Below, piece after piece: positions 1 through 9,160 of a stretch of 64,000 nucleotides of DNA. The translations under genes were made by a program, and so were the position numbers. Origin of the DNA: Cyanidium caldarium (Eukaryota > Rhodophyta > Bangiophyceae > Cyanidiales > Cyanidiaceae). The notes beneath the pieces are model-generated. The model worked only from the letters and a program-made list of their open reading frames with translations, had not been told where the DNA came from and made no database searches. Every line of letters starts with the position of its first letter. Within the stretch, counting starts at the first letter, position 1. Location of the stretch: NCBI GenBank assembly GCA_026184775.1, contig JANCYW010000018.1:124001-188000 (forward strand). Direction: 5' to 3'.

Positions 1-71
1 TCACCGTCTTCCCGCCAACGCGAATACGCTCCCACGGTGTACGGTAAGCTCAGTACCGAAATGCACTGGCT

Positions 72-1007
72 ATGTCACCGGCACCGTTGGTGATACCGGC
101 GGTGTTGGGCAAGGCAGATGCGACGTTCAAACTGCTGGGCGGTTCGTCGATCGTGTTCAACGTCATCAAATCGTATATTTTCGGCAAGCCGCTGCGCTGC
201 ATCGAGTACCCCGACGGCGATTTGGCCACGGTCAAGTTGTATTCGATGAGCGTGGCGTCATTGCGGCAGCGAATTGCGATGGCACAGTCGCCGCCCTTCC
301 CCACGGTGGTACTGCGCGGGGAGGACGTCAAGCAGGTGTCGGTGTTTTACGCGCCCATATTCACCGAGCCGGTGCGCACCAACGCAGACGTGCGTGCACT
401 GCCGGACGCCAGCTGGCTATTCTGGTCGCTGGTGTCGCCGCAAGATGCGTGCATTCCGCGGCGCGGGGTGAAGTTGGAGGCGGCGCCGCCGTTGGTGCGC
501 GGCGGGACAGCCGCTCGTCAAAGTGGCGGCGGCGGCGGCGGCGGCACGCAGCGGTCGCTGAGCTCGGGAACAACCGGGACCGAACGTTTGGCGGCCACAT
601 TGTCCGAGCGCGCTCTACGAGATATGGCGGTCGGTCTGGTGCGCGCGTTGTTCGCCACCGGCGGCGATAGGCAACTCCGTCGCGAGGAGTACGATCGACT
701 CATCGACCTGGCGGTGGACGGCGATGCCGGTTTGCTGACGCTGGTGCGCACCATGAACGACGACCAGCAAGAATTGGGGTATCATGCGCGGCGTTTGCTG
801 CAGCGGCGTCTGGGGAATGTCGATAAGAGCGGGCCGGCGGCGTTGCTGGCGGATCAGGTGGCGCAGGACGTGCTGGAGCGACAGACGCAACGCGGGGACG
901 AGGCGAGCGCGTCGGAGGATGCGGCGTCGGCGGCGGCGGCGTCGAGACCGCAACAGGTCGCGGGCCATGGCGGTCAGCGCCACGACCGACAGGCGCGAGA
1001 AGCATAG
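72..1007 (+). CDS. Unrecognised protein, possibly 5'-incomplete
   Basis: An open frame of 311 codons starts at an ATG 27 bases after an in-frame stop. I do not recognise the family. Residues 1-140 look like a folded, mixed hydrophobic domain. A glycine-rich linker with a run of eight glycines follows at about residue 150. Residues 165-270 are rich in Leu, Arg, Asp and Glu and look helical, and the tail is low-complexity Ala/Ser/Gln/Arg. No signal peptide or membrane segment is evident. The gene converges on the BLTP2-like gene with 149 bases between stop codons. The window starts just upstream, so a 5' exon outside the window cannot be excluded. The bases at 43-51 resemble a 5' splice site, but nothing else supports an intron. 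Confidence 0.6.
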   Translation: MSPAPLVIPAVLGKADATFKLLGGSSIVFNVIKSYIFGKPLRCIEYPDGDLATVKLYSMSVASLRQRIAMAQSPPFPTVVLRGEDVKQVSVFYAPIFTEPVRTNADVRALPDASWLFWSLVSPQDACIPRRGVKLEAAPPLVRGGTAARQSGGGGGGGTQRSLSSGTTGTERLAATLSERALRDMAVGLVRALFATGGDRQLRREEYDRLIDLAVDGDAGLLTLVRTMNDDQQELGYHARRLLQRRLGNVDKSGPAALLADQVAQDVLERQTQRGDEASASEDAASAAAASRPQQVAGHGGQRHDRQAREA

Positions 1008-1156
1008 CGACGCACCACTGTCGTTTACCGCCAGGGACGAGAGGCCGCCGCCGCCGCCGTGCCGTCTTCGTCCGAGGCGGGGCGACGACGACGAAGGCGT
1101 TCAGATAGGCGCCGCAACGTTGTCAGACTGCCCAAGATCACCAGGTGGCCCAGATC

Positions 1157-4100
1157 TTATTGTGCCGAATCGCGCTTGGCCCGCTCCGCCTCCTCCGTAG
1201 CGCGCTCCACCGCTCGGGCGTGCGGCGTGCGGGCGGGGAACAGGCGGCGACGCAATGCCGCCGCGGCGGCCGTCGTGACATCCACTGTAGAGTTGACGCG
1301 CGCCAGCGCATGGCTGTTGGAGGTGTCCGCCACGGCGCTGGACGACCGCGGTGGCCGTGGCGCCCGAGCGCTCCCCGCGGCCACCGCCCCGACATCGCCT
1401 CCACTCCCGTTATGGCTACTGCCCGGCCGCAAAAACCCCAGAAACTTGCGCTTACTCAACTGCGCCGCGGCGTCGCGAATAAACGCCGAGCCCACATCGC
1501 GGCGCACCGTCTCGATGAAAGCGCGCCACGTGCAAGTCACCGAGTCGTACATCAGTGAGGGCACCGCCACGCACAAGTCGTCGAAATCGAAGAAGCCGTG
1601 CTCGTTGCCCGAACCGCTGCGGTACGAGCCCACCAGCTGCAGCGGCGACAGGTAGGCGTAGTCGATCTGCACGGGCGCCTGCGAGAAACCCGGTTTCTTC
1701 GTCGACGTTGTTGTCGTCGATGCCGAGGGCAATGCGGCGGCGGCAGGCGCCTTGTTGTGGCGGCCGCCGCCGCCGCCGCCCTTGCTCTCGCCCGTCTGGA
1801 ACAGATACTGATACAGCCGCTCCACCACGGTGCCGAACAAGCGAATCCGGATCACTTTGGCCATCTCCAGCGTCAGACGCGAATACCGCGCCACACCACC
1901 CACTTCGCCCTCACACACCGACACGTACCGGAACGCGTCGCCGCGGATGACCTCGTCCAGCTGCAGGCCGCGCAACAGATTGGTGACCGTCACACCGTCC
2001 ACCCCGTAATCGTTCAGTTCGCGGCCGCTCAAGTACCGCCGCTGAATGCCGTGGATCAGGTGAATGTCCAGCTGCAGAAAACGATCGCCGCTATCCAGCA
2101 CCAGCTGCCAGCGGATGTTGTTCATCTGCAGGATCACGTCGGTGTCCTCGTACTCGTCGGTGCCGTGACCGCCACCCCCACCCCCACCCCCACCACCACC
2201 ACCACCACCACCATCACCCTTGTGATCGCCACCGATGCGCCCGCGCAGCGCGTCCACCAGCACCGCCTGCCAGGCGCGCGACTGGGCAGCGACACGCCAT
2301 CGGAACGCGTACAGTCGCGGAGGCAACCGCGCGAGCCAGTCGCCATCGCCACGTTGGTCCCCGGATGGGAGTGCCGGCCGTTCCTTCCCGGCGGCGCTTT
2401 CGGCCGGCTCCAGCAGCTGCACCATCTCCGCCACGTCCTCCGGGCGGTGCGGATGCATCATCAGCGCATCCACATCGCGCAACAGCGACTTGAGCGCCAA
2501 CACCCGCTCGATCAGCGACGACACCTCGTCGAATACCACGCCACGCTGTCGCAGCTCTTTCAGGTACGCGCTGACCCGGTGCGCTTGTCCGCCACTGCTC
2601 AGCGCCACATCGCGCACCACGTTGAAGAGGGTGTGGAACTCAGCGGCGGTGGCGCTCAGCTGGGCGGCCGGCACCACCACTTCCAAATGGCGGGCGCGCA
2701 ACTCGTCCGACGGCCGCGGTTCGATGTAGTAGATATACACATCGGACGGCTCTTCGCGGATGGATAGCACGCGCTCATCCACCGACAGCTCCGAGTCCGA
2801 CAACAGCACCCGATAATCCACATCGGTGGCCAGCTCGCCGTGCTCCAACCGACAGACACACTGCACCATATCCAGCGCGCCGCTGGCAGCGCGCAGTTGC
2901 ACCTGGTCGTCGGCACTGTGATCGCCGTGAAACACGATGCGTGGCGCTGCCAGGTGCAGCCGAAACAGCACCGTCTGCGATAGCAGTCGCCGGCGCTGGG
3001 TGTATCGCGACCGCCGCGACGCCGTAACGGCCACCGCGGACGCGACCGCCGTGGCCGTCATGGTGTCGGGTTCGGCGCCGGCCACCGCGGGCAACACCGG
3101 CGTCTCAACCGGAGGCGATGACGCGTCCGGTGGCGTGGTCGGTATCGCGGACGGTCGATCCACCTCCACCGACGATGGACGTCGGGAAGCCGCGGCTGCC
3201 GCCTGCTCCCGTTGTTGAATCAGCGTCTCCAGGTCCAGACCGCTGGAGTCGTCGCCGCGCGACACCGGCCGGTCGCTGCCGAGCGCAGCGGCAATGCGAC
3301 GGGCGCTGTGTCCGATCACTCCCGGTGTGGCCCTGAGGGATGTTGTTGTTGTCGTCGTCGTCGTCGTCGTCATCGTCGTCATCGTCGTCGTCGTCGACGA
3401 GACGGTGCTGGGCGCGTCGGTGTTGTTGGTCGAAGCGCCGAGCCGCCCGCCGCGACTCTCCGTGCCCGGACCTGCGGCAGCGACTGCCGTCGCGGCCACC
3501 TCACCGCCTCCACCCTCCTTCCCGGAGACCAGCGATTCGCGCGGTGCCCATAATCCAATGCGCACCGCCGCTGACGCGATCGAAAAAGCCGCCGCCAACG
3601 AATCCGGCCACAGCCGCACCGACTCGAGCAGCGAACGCGACACGTGCCCCTCGAAACCGTCCACCTCCAGCACCGAGGCATACCGCACCGTGGCCGCCGC
3701 CAGCAATGGCTCGTCGTTGAGCGCGAAACGCAGGCCGTCAGCTCGCACCTGCACCTCCGGCGGCCGTCGCGACCCGGATGTGGCCGCAGCCGCCCGGACC
3801 GCCTCGACCGCGTCCGGCAGCGGCAGCAATTGGCGCCGCTGCGACGTCAGCGTACACGTCACATCCTCGGCGGACAAACTGGCGGTCTGGCTCGGCTGCA
3901 GCGCATTGCCCAGCTGCAGGCGACAACGACCGGGCACGCGGAACGACACCTGCAGGTTGCGCCACAGCTGGCCGATGCGGTACGGATAGCGCCGCTTGGC
4001 GGTCTTGACGATGGCAAACTTGCGGTACACCGCCGAGAAGGCAAACGGCGATGCGCGCTTGCCGTGGATCACGTCCAGCAGGATCGCCCAGATGAACGCC

Positions 4101-7100
4101 GCGGCACTGCTGGACAGACGCGATGTCGATACCGCCGCGGTGGGCGCCTCGAACGGCACTGTGGCCTCGAGCGCCAGATTCAGATGGCGCGCTCGAAAGC
4201 GGTAGAAAGTGTCGTGCGCGGGGTCTTGCGCCAACGGCGTGCGCCACAGCGCATAGGCGCCGGGTTCGCATAGGATCGGCCACGCCTCGGCCGCCAGCAC
4301 CAGCACTTGCGAGCGCATACCGTGGCCGTCGCAAGCTTCGTCTATCGGATGCACGTAATGGTGGACGTGCGGGCCGCCCAGCGGTTCCGCGCCGACCGCC
4401 ACCGTCACCGTAATATCGCCGGCGGCGTAGATGCCGTGCTGCGGTGCGCACTTCAGCTCCGTGACGCGACACACCCGCAGCGCCGCCGTGCGCAAGCTCA
4501 CCTGACCGCGCCTCCGATCCACCTGCACCGCCGTGTCCGCACCACACAGCTCCAGCAGCATCTGCTCGCACTCGGTTGCCCGATACGGTGCTCGATCCAG
4601 CAGGCACACTTGCAGGCCGTCGGGGCAGCGCAGCGTCCAGCGGCCGTGCACCAGCAGCCGCACCTGATTCCACCAGTTGAGCAGTGGACTCGGGTCTTTG
4701 CCGGCGCCGCCAAACGCCTGCAACGCGTCGGTCACGTCCTTCAGCACCGGTTGGTACACCAGCGACCAGCTGAACGATAACCGCCCCGGACATTCAATGT
4801 CCCAGTCGAAGAACCACTTGGGGCCGCCCATCGGCCGCACCTGACGCACCCACAGCTGCCTCCCCAGCTGTAGGTCGCGCTCGGCCACAAAAGGCGGGAG
4901 CGTGTACAGCTCGCCGTTGCCGATCGTGCCACGGATGCGCGCACCGTCGGCCATGCGGATGAGGGGCACGTCAAAGTGGCGCAACCGCACCTCCAGCTCG
5001 CTGCCCACATCGACCAGGAATCGCCGCCGCCCCAGCGTATACCAGTGTTGCGGGTCGGTGAGGTGCGCGCGCAGTTCGCTGTAGGCGGCGGGCACGTCGT
5101 GGTCGTCGTCGTGATCGTCGCTGCAACAGCCGGCGCACGAGTCCATTCGGGCGACAAACGCCGCCGCCTCGGTGTCTTCCTCATCGCGCGACAGGCCGCT
5201 GCGCAAGAGGCGAAAGCGGGCGTTGCGGGTGCGCGCCACCGCCAACTCGCCGTACACGCTGCTGCCGTCCATCCAACCGCTGTCGGCATCCCCGTCAGCC
5301 GCCTCGGCTTGTCGCAGCGCTTCGTTCCACGCTCGCATGCGCTGCGTGTAGATCAGCGCATGTTGCCGCTCCAGCTCCAGCTCCGGGGAGCCGCCCAGTC
5401 GACGCGCGCTGGACGCGCCCACCACCGATTGCCAGAGGCGCTCGCGCCGCCAGCGCTCCTGCTTCTCGTCGATCATCAGCAGGTGGTGCGCATTCCACCA
5501 CCGCTCCAGCGCACTGTCGCGCAGCACAAACTCGAGCGCGTCGGCGCGTATGTCCAAGTTGGGAAAGGGCTTTTTGGAGGAGGTGGAGGGGGTGGTGAGC
5601 TCGCGAGCGGCATCGCCCGAGGCGCTCGTCGCGGACGACGTCCCCGCGGCAGCTCGTCGGCGTTCGCGTCGCTGCCGAAAGTACAGCCGCAAATGCGCCA
5701 GAAAGCGGTGATAACGCTGCATCAACTTGAAGCCGTGCGGAATGGCAAAGCGCAGCGAGGTCACTTGCGCCGTGACCGCCCGCCGTTCGCTGCCCCATTC
5801 GATGTCGAAACGGGCGCGAGAGGCGTACCCGATGGCGCGGTCGTCCACCAACCACACCAGCTCAATGACCGTCGGTCGCAGCAGCGCGTCCAGCGGCACC
5901 TCCAAAAAAGTGAACCGGAAGGCGGACGCGTCGCCGCGAGGGAAGTGCGCGCCCGCCCGCCCAGAATCTTGCACGCGCAACACCCAGCCGGGCCAGCGCT
6001 GCAGGGCGCTCTGCAGCCGCTGCAGTGCCGGTGCCCCTTTGGAGTGCGGCGATGTCGATGGCGGTTTCGGCGGCTGCGACCGCGCCCACAACAGCCGCGC
6101 CGCCTGCATCGTCTCCAGCAGCGCTTCATGCTGGTCGGGACACCAGTCGATGGCCAGTGCGAACAGCACCAGCTGTCGCGTGGACGCGTCCATGGCCAGT
6201 TTGTGCACTGACAGCAATGGCGCGCCGGCGGCGGTCAGCTGCAGGGCATCCCACTGAGCGGCGTCGGCCGAGGTGTGACCGGCCCCCAGGGCCAGCGCCA
6301 GCGTGTGCGTCTCGGTGGATGCGCCCGGCACGGGCAGCGAGGGCGGCCCGTCGTAACGCACGTCGGCCTGTATCTGGGCAAACCGCAGCAGCAACAGCTG
6401 CGCCAAAATCGCCCAGACGCTGCGTTCGTCGGCGCCGTCACCATCCACGTCAGCTTGGCCCGGGTGCAGGGACAGCTCCAGCTCACCCAGCGTCGCGCTG
6501 AAATACCAGTGCTTCCCGCTCGCCTGCAGCGCTACATTGCGCAGTCGCAACGACGCCGACAGTTTCTGCAACAGCCGCAGGTACCGCCTCGCCGTCCCTC
6601 GCGCTTGTGAAGCTGGCGCCTCCGCATTGGCGGCGTGATGGCGCCGGCGCTCTGCGCGTCTCTCCCGATGCCACCGCAGCCGCTCCGTCAAATCGTCCAC
6701 GTCCAGCTCCAGCCCGACGTCGCGTATCTCCAGTAGGAAGCCGGCTTGCCGCAGCGTGCCCATCGGGGAACTCGACGCCGTCGACGCTGAATGCGCCTCC
6801 TCCGGGCGCAGCCATGCCGCGTGCGAGTGATACGAGTTGTGCACGTTGCCGACGCGCTCAAACGGCACGGCGGACTCGGTCGTCTCCGTATCGCCACCCC
6901 AGGCGTACCATACGCCCCAGTGAGATGCCGATGTCGTGCCCGCCACAAAGTGCCGCTCCACCTCGGCGCGCCCACACAGGCCCAGACCGGCGTACGACTG
7001 CATCGAGCGGGTGCACTTCAGCGAGCGCAACACGGACTGCGTCAGGTCGTCACGCTCATCGGCGGCGCGCGCATCAGGCGGCAGCATCGCACCAGCGTAC

Positions 7101-8296
7101 CAGAGGCTCACGTACGCACCGCAGCCATCTGCGCTCAGTTGCAGCGGCTGGAAGCGCGCCCGAAACGCCATCCGATAGGATGACAACCGCCACACCGACA
7201 ACGACCCGATATGCATCGCCTCCAGACCGGCCGATGCCCATTGGGTGAGTCGTTGCAGCGGCCGCAGTACAGTTCGATGAAGGAGCCCGACGCCACCATT
7301 CAGGCAGCGATGCAGCGGGCCGTGGCGCCGCGCGGCATTCCACGCTCGGTACCGCTCCAGTCGGTGCTGCAGCCGCCGCAGCACCCACCCCCACAGCAAG
7401 CCACCCAGTGCCGATAGCGGCAGTTGCATCCGCTCGGCCCGTATGGCGCAGTTCCAGAGGCGCGGTCGTGGACGTTGGGACAGCGGTCCCGGCACGCCGT
7501 ATACGCAAAGGTAGGGAATGGAAATTCCAAAGCTGATACGCCAACGTGATGGCGACGAACGCGGTAACGATTCCGTGGCCGTCTGCGTACCCATGGCGGT
7601 CTCCAGCAAATCCAACGCCGCCATCACTGCGGAGACGTCGTCCACCTGTCGCCACCCCTCCGGCACACCCGACGAGTCGCCGAGACGGCCGTCTTGTGGC
7701 TGCGCTCCATGCGCTTGTTGTCGTAACAGGCGCGCGCGCTCTTGCGCCGCGGCCTCGTCTTGCAGCGGTGTCCACGCCGCCTGCGAGACGCGCCGACACA
7801 GCCAGAAACGCGTGCCCGCACTAATGCGCACACCTCGCACCTCCACAGCCAGCTGCCGCCACCAGCGCCGCTTGCGCTTAATGCCGCTGGCGCCGGCCGC
7901 CAGCTCGGACACCGATTCGGACACCGATTCGGACACCGGCCCCGCCAGATAGCGGACACCGCCCAGCGCGCTATTCACCGCCAACTCCAACGCCGCAGCC
8001 ACCCAAGCGCCCACACTCGTGTGCAACAACACCAACAACGCCAACGCACGTACCAACTGCACCGCTATCCACCCACACCTGCTCTGGGCGGCAGCCACAC
8101 CGCCCGCAGCAGGCCACCAGCACTGCACCAGCCACGCCTGCGCCCGCCAGACCGCGGCAAACACCAGCGACGGCCACAGCAGCCGCGCCCCCGAAGCCCA
8201 CAGTGGCGGCGCCACAGTCGTGCAAAACGACCCACCGCCACCAGCACCCGAAACCCCTCCCCATAACGCTCTCATCCGGCGCCCCTCCCACGGCAT
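1157..8296 (-). CDS. BLTP2/Hobbit/FMP27 (SABRE) family bridge-like lipid transfer protein
   Basis: A single exon encodes 2379 residues, within the family's size range of about 2200-2700. The family forms repeating beta-groove tubes that move phospholipids at ER contact sites. Hydrophobic segments lie within about residues 1-130, as expected for an ER anchor. Family landmarks follow in order. The first is the FPNLDI block with the ERW..WHHLLMIDEK stretch at about residue 900-950. A WFFDWD segment lies near 1165 and the LLNWWNQVRLLVHGRW motif near 1200, corresponding to the FMP27 WPPW/GFWDK regions. The C-terminal IDYAYLSPLQL block lies near 2200. Low-complexity insertions (Thr-rich, Gly/His-rich and a SESV repeat) interrupt the chain. 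The gene is convergent with the unrecognised gene and divergent from ornithine decarboxylase. The family call is firm. Local lipid specificity is unknown. Confidence 0.9.
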   Translation of the reverse strand: MPWEGRRMRALWGGVSGAGGGGSFCTTVAPPLWASGARLLWPSLVFAAVWRAQAWLVQCWWPAAGGVAAAQSRCGWIAVQLVRALALLVLLHTSVGAWVAAALELAVNSALGGVRYLAGPVSESVSESVSELAAGASGIKRKRRWWRQLAVEVRGVRISAGTRFWLCRRVSQAAWTPLQDEAAAQERARLLRQQAHGAQPQDGRLGDSSGVPEGWRQVDDVSAVMAALDLLETAMGTQTATESLPRSSPSRWRISFGISIPYLCVYGVPGPLSQRPRPRLWNCAIRAERMQLPLSALGGLLWGWVLRRLQHRLERYRAWNAARRHGPLHRCLNGGVGLLHRTVLRPLQRLTQWASAGLEAMHIGSLSVWRLSSYRMAFRARFQPLQLSADGCGAYVSLWYAGAMLPPDARAADERDDLTQSVLRSLKCTRSMQSYAGLGLCGRAEVERHFVAGTTSASHWGVWYAWGGDTETTESAVPFERVGNVHNSYHSHAAWLRPEEAHSASTASSSPMGTLRQAGFLLEIRDVGLELDVDDLTERLRWHRERRAERRRHHAANAEAPASQARGTARRYLRLLQKLSASLRLRNVALQASGKHWYFSATLGELELSLHPGQADVDGDGADERSVWAILAQLLLLRFAQIQADVRYDGPPSLPVPGASTETHTLALALGAGHTSADAAQWDALQLTAAGAPLLSVHKLAMDASTRQLVLFALAIDWCPDQHEALLETMQAARLLWARSQPPKPPSTSPHSKGAPALQRLQSALQRWPGWVLRVQDSGRAGAHFPRGDASAFRFTFLEVPLDALLRPTVIELVWLVDDRAIGYASRARFDIEWGSERRAVTAQVTSLRFAIPHGFKLMQRYHRFLAHLRLYFRQRRERRRAAAGTSSATSASGDAARELTTPSTSSKKPFPNLDIRADALEFVLRDSALERWWNAHHLLMIDEKQERWRRERLWQSVVGASSARRLGGSPELELERQHALIYTQRMRAWNEALRQAEAADGDADSGWMDGSSVYGELAVARTRNARFRLLRSGLSRDEEDTEAAAFVARMDSCAGCCSDDHDDDHDVPAAYSELRAHLTDPQHWYTLGRRRFLVDVGSELEVRLRHFDVPLIRMADGARIRGTIGNGELYTLPPFVAERDLQLGRQLWVRQVRPMGGPKWFFDWDIECPGRLSFSWSLVYQPVLKDVTDALQAFGGAGKDPSPLLNWWNQVRLLVHGRWTLRCPDGLQVCLLDRAPYRATECEQMLLELCGADTAVQVDRRRGQVSLRTAALRVCRVTELKCAPQHGIYAAGDITVTVAVGAEPLGGPHVHHYVHPIDEACDGHGMRSQVLVLAAEAWPILCEPGAYALWRTPLAQDPAHDTFYRFRARHLNLALEATVPFEAPTAAVSTSRLSSSAAAFIWAILLDVIHGKRASPFAFSAVYRKFAIVKTAKRRYPYRIGQLWRNLQVSFRVPGRCRLQLGNALQPSQTASLSAEDVTCTLTSQRRQLLPLPDAVEAVRAAAATSGSRRPPEVQVRADGLRFALNDEPLLAAATVRYASVLEVDGFEGHVSRSLLESVRLWPDSLAAAFSIASAAVRIGLWAPRESLVSGKEGGGGEVAATAVAAAGPGTESRGGRLGASTNNTDAPSTVSSTTTTMTTMTTTTTTTTTTSLRATPGVIGHSARRIAAALGSDRPVSRGDDSSGLDLETLIQQREQAAAAASRRPSSVEVDRPSAIPTTPPDASSPPVETPVLPAVAGAEPDTMTATAVASAVAVTASRRSRYTQRRRLLSQTVLFRLHLAAPRIVFHGDHSADDQVQLRAASGALDMVQCVCRLEHGELATDVDYRVLLSDSELSVDERVLSIREEPSDVYIYYIEPRPSDELRARHLEVVVPAAQLSATAAEFHTLFNVVRDVALSSGGQAHRVSAYLKELRQRGVVFDEVSSLIERVLALKSLLRDVDALMMHPHRPEDVAEMVQLLEPAESAAGKERPALPSGDQRGDGDWLARLPPRLYAFRWRVAAQSRAWQAVLVDALRGRIGGDHKGDGGGGGGGGGGGGGGGHGTDEYEDTDVILQMNNIRWQLVLDSGDRFLQLDIHLIHGIQRRYLSGRELNDYGVDGVTVTNLLRGLQLDEVIRGDAFRYVSVCEGEVGGVARYSRLTLEMAKVIRIRLFGTVVERLYQYLFQTGESKGGGGGGRHNKAPAAAALPSASTTTTSTKKPGFSQAPVQIDYAYLSPLQLVGSYRSGSGNEHGFFDFDDLCVAVPSLMYDSVTCTWRAFIETVRRDVGSAFIRDAAAQLSKRKFLGFLRPGSSHNGSGGDVGAVAAGSARAPRPPRSSSAVADTSNSHALARVNSTVDVTTAAAAALRRRLFPARTPHARAVERATEEAERAKRDSAQ
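2172..2217. repeat. CCA/CCCCCA simple repeat in the BLTP2-like gene
   Basis: A C-rich tract shifts from CCCCCA units to CCA units. On the coding strand it encodes a glycine run within the C-terminal third of the BLTP2-like protein. It is probably an expanded disordered loop between beta-groove strands. Confidence 0.8.
3340..3402. repeat. GTT/GTC trinucleotide repeat (threonine run) in the BLTP2-like gene
   Basis: About 20 triplets of GTT or GTC, interrupted by ATC, are read on the minus strand as a Thr/Met-rich run. The tract sits in an unconserved linker of the BLTP2-like protein. Confidence 0.8.
7905..7940. repeat. 12-bp tandem repeat, three copies
   Basis: The unit TCGGACACCGAT occurs three times head to tail; the last copy differs at its final two bases. 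Read on the minus strand it gives an in-frame Ser-Glu-Ser-Val repeat just after the N-terminal membrane region of the BLTP2-like protein. The near identity suggests recent slippage or duplication. Confidence 0.9.
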
Positions 8297-8843
8297 AGCG
8301 CTAGCCAGCCACGACCGCCATCCGAGTCCGCCCCCCGTGCCTCAACCACACAATCCCAGACCCAACCGCCTCAATACCAACGCTGCACACAGGCTGTCAC
8401 ACCCGGTGACACACACACACACACATATATACTCGCTACCTGACGGGCCGCAGACACGCTCCTGTCGCGTCTCTCGTGCGGCGATCCCGCGCCCCCACCA
8501 CCGCGCTCCCCGTTTCGATGCGCCGATCGAATCCGCGCGGCTTATCGGATGTCACGCCCGCGGCATCGACGGCCGCGGCGCTGCGATGAAACGTCCACCG
8601 CGCGCACGCGGCCCCACCGCCTGCGAGGGGGTATCGTCCTTGGTCGTGGACGGGTAGTGAGTGAGTGAGAGAGTCGTTTGCTTGTGAGCAGATCTCCCTC
8701 TTCTCTGCTTGGTGCGTCTGCGTTGGGTTCGGTTGACGGTTTGGGCTGGTTCGGCTGGCTGTCATTGTGCGGGATCGAATCGGGGAGTGGGCGTCGCGAG
8801 GCGGCGGCGCGGATACCGTGTAGCGACCCGTTTGGAGCGCCAC
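8297..8843. other. Spacer upstream of the BLTP2-like gene
   Basis: I see no convincing gene here. The stretch presumably holds the BLTP2 promoter. It contains an (AC)8 tract followed by (AT)3 at 8409-8430, about 115 bases upstream of the BLTP2 start codon. Confidence 0.5.
8409..8424. repeat. (AC)8 microsatellite
   Basis: Eight AC units are followed directly by ATATAT. This is one of five CA/TG tracts in the window, all intergenic and all of eight units. Confidence 0.95.
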
Positions 8844-9044
8844 ATGCGCGTTGGTTCTGAGGGGGCTATTCGTGCCTCTGTGACCTGGGCTGCAATCAAC
8901 ACCGTGGAGGCGCCCGAGTGCGTGCATTGTGGTCACCCGCTAGCGTCGCGCGCCGCAGCCGAGCACTTGGAGGCGGTCGTGCGTCGACGACCGCTGTGTC
9001 AGGATCGGGAGCACTGGTTCTGTTGCTGCCGCGGACTGCCTTAG
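8844..9044 (+). CDS. Possible 66-residue zinc-ribbon-like microprotein
   Basis: A short frame begins at an ATG and ends with cysteine-rich sequence: CVHCGHPL near residue 26, then CQDREHWFCCC near the C-terminus. A CxxC pair followed about 27 residues later by a second Cys/His cluster could bind one zinc ion. I cannot place it in a family. The frame continues open upstream to 8709, but without conserved-looking sequence. It lies between the BLTP2-like gene and ornithine decarboxylase, a spacer that is otherwise unusually long for this window. Chance occurrence in GC-rich DNA, or an upstream leader frame of the decarboxylase mRNA, are real alternatives. Confidence 0.3.
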   Translation: MRVGSEGAIRASVTWAAINTVEAPECVHCGHPLASRAAAEHLEAVVRRRPLCQDREHWFCCCRGLP

Positions 9045-9160
9045 GGCTGTCAGAGGGGGACACCGCATATCTTGTTGCCCACCGGGAGCGCACCAGGGGG
9101 AGGCAAGGCGGCCGGGTGGCGGCCGGCCTGCGCTAGGCACCGCGAGAGCCAGGGCTGGGG

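Noticed and set aside
43-51. Possible 5' splice site near the window start
   Set aside because: A GTAAG-like string alone is not evidence; no matching acceptor or coding continuity can be seen.
8640-8800. Possible tRNA in the spacer upstream of ornithine decarboxylase
   Set aside because: A GGGATCGAATC-like string resembles a T-loop, but no acceptor stem or anticodon arm can be formed around it.
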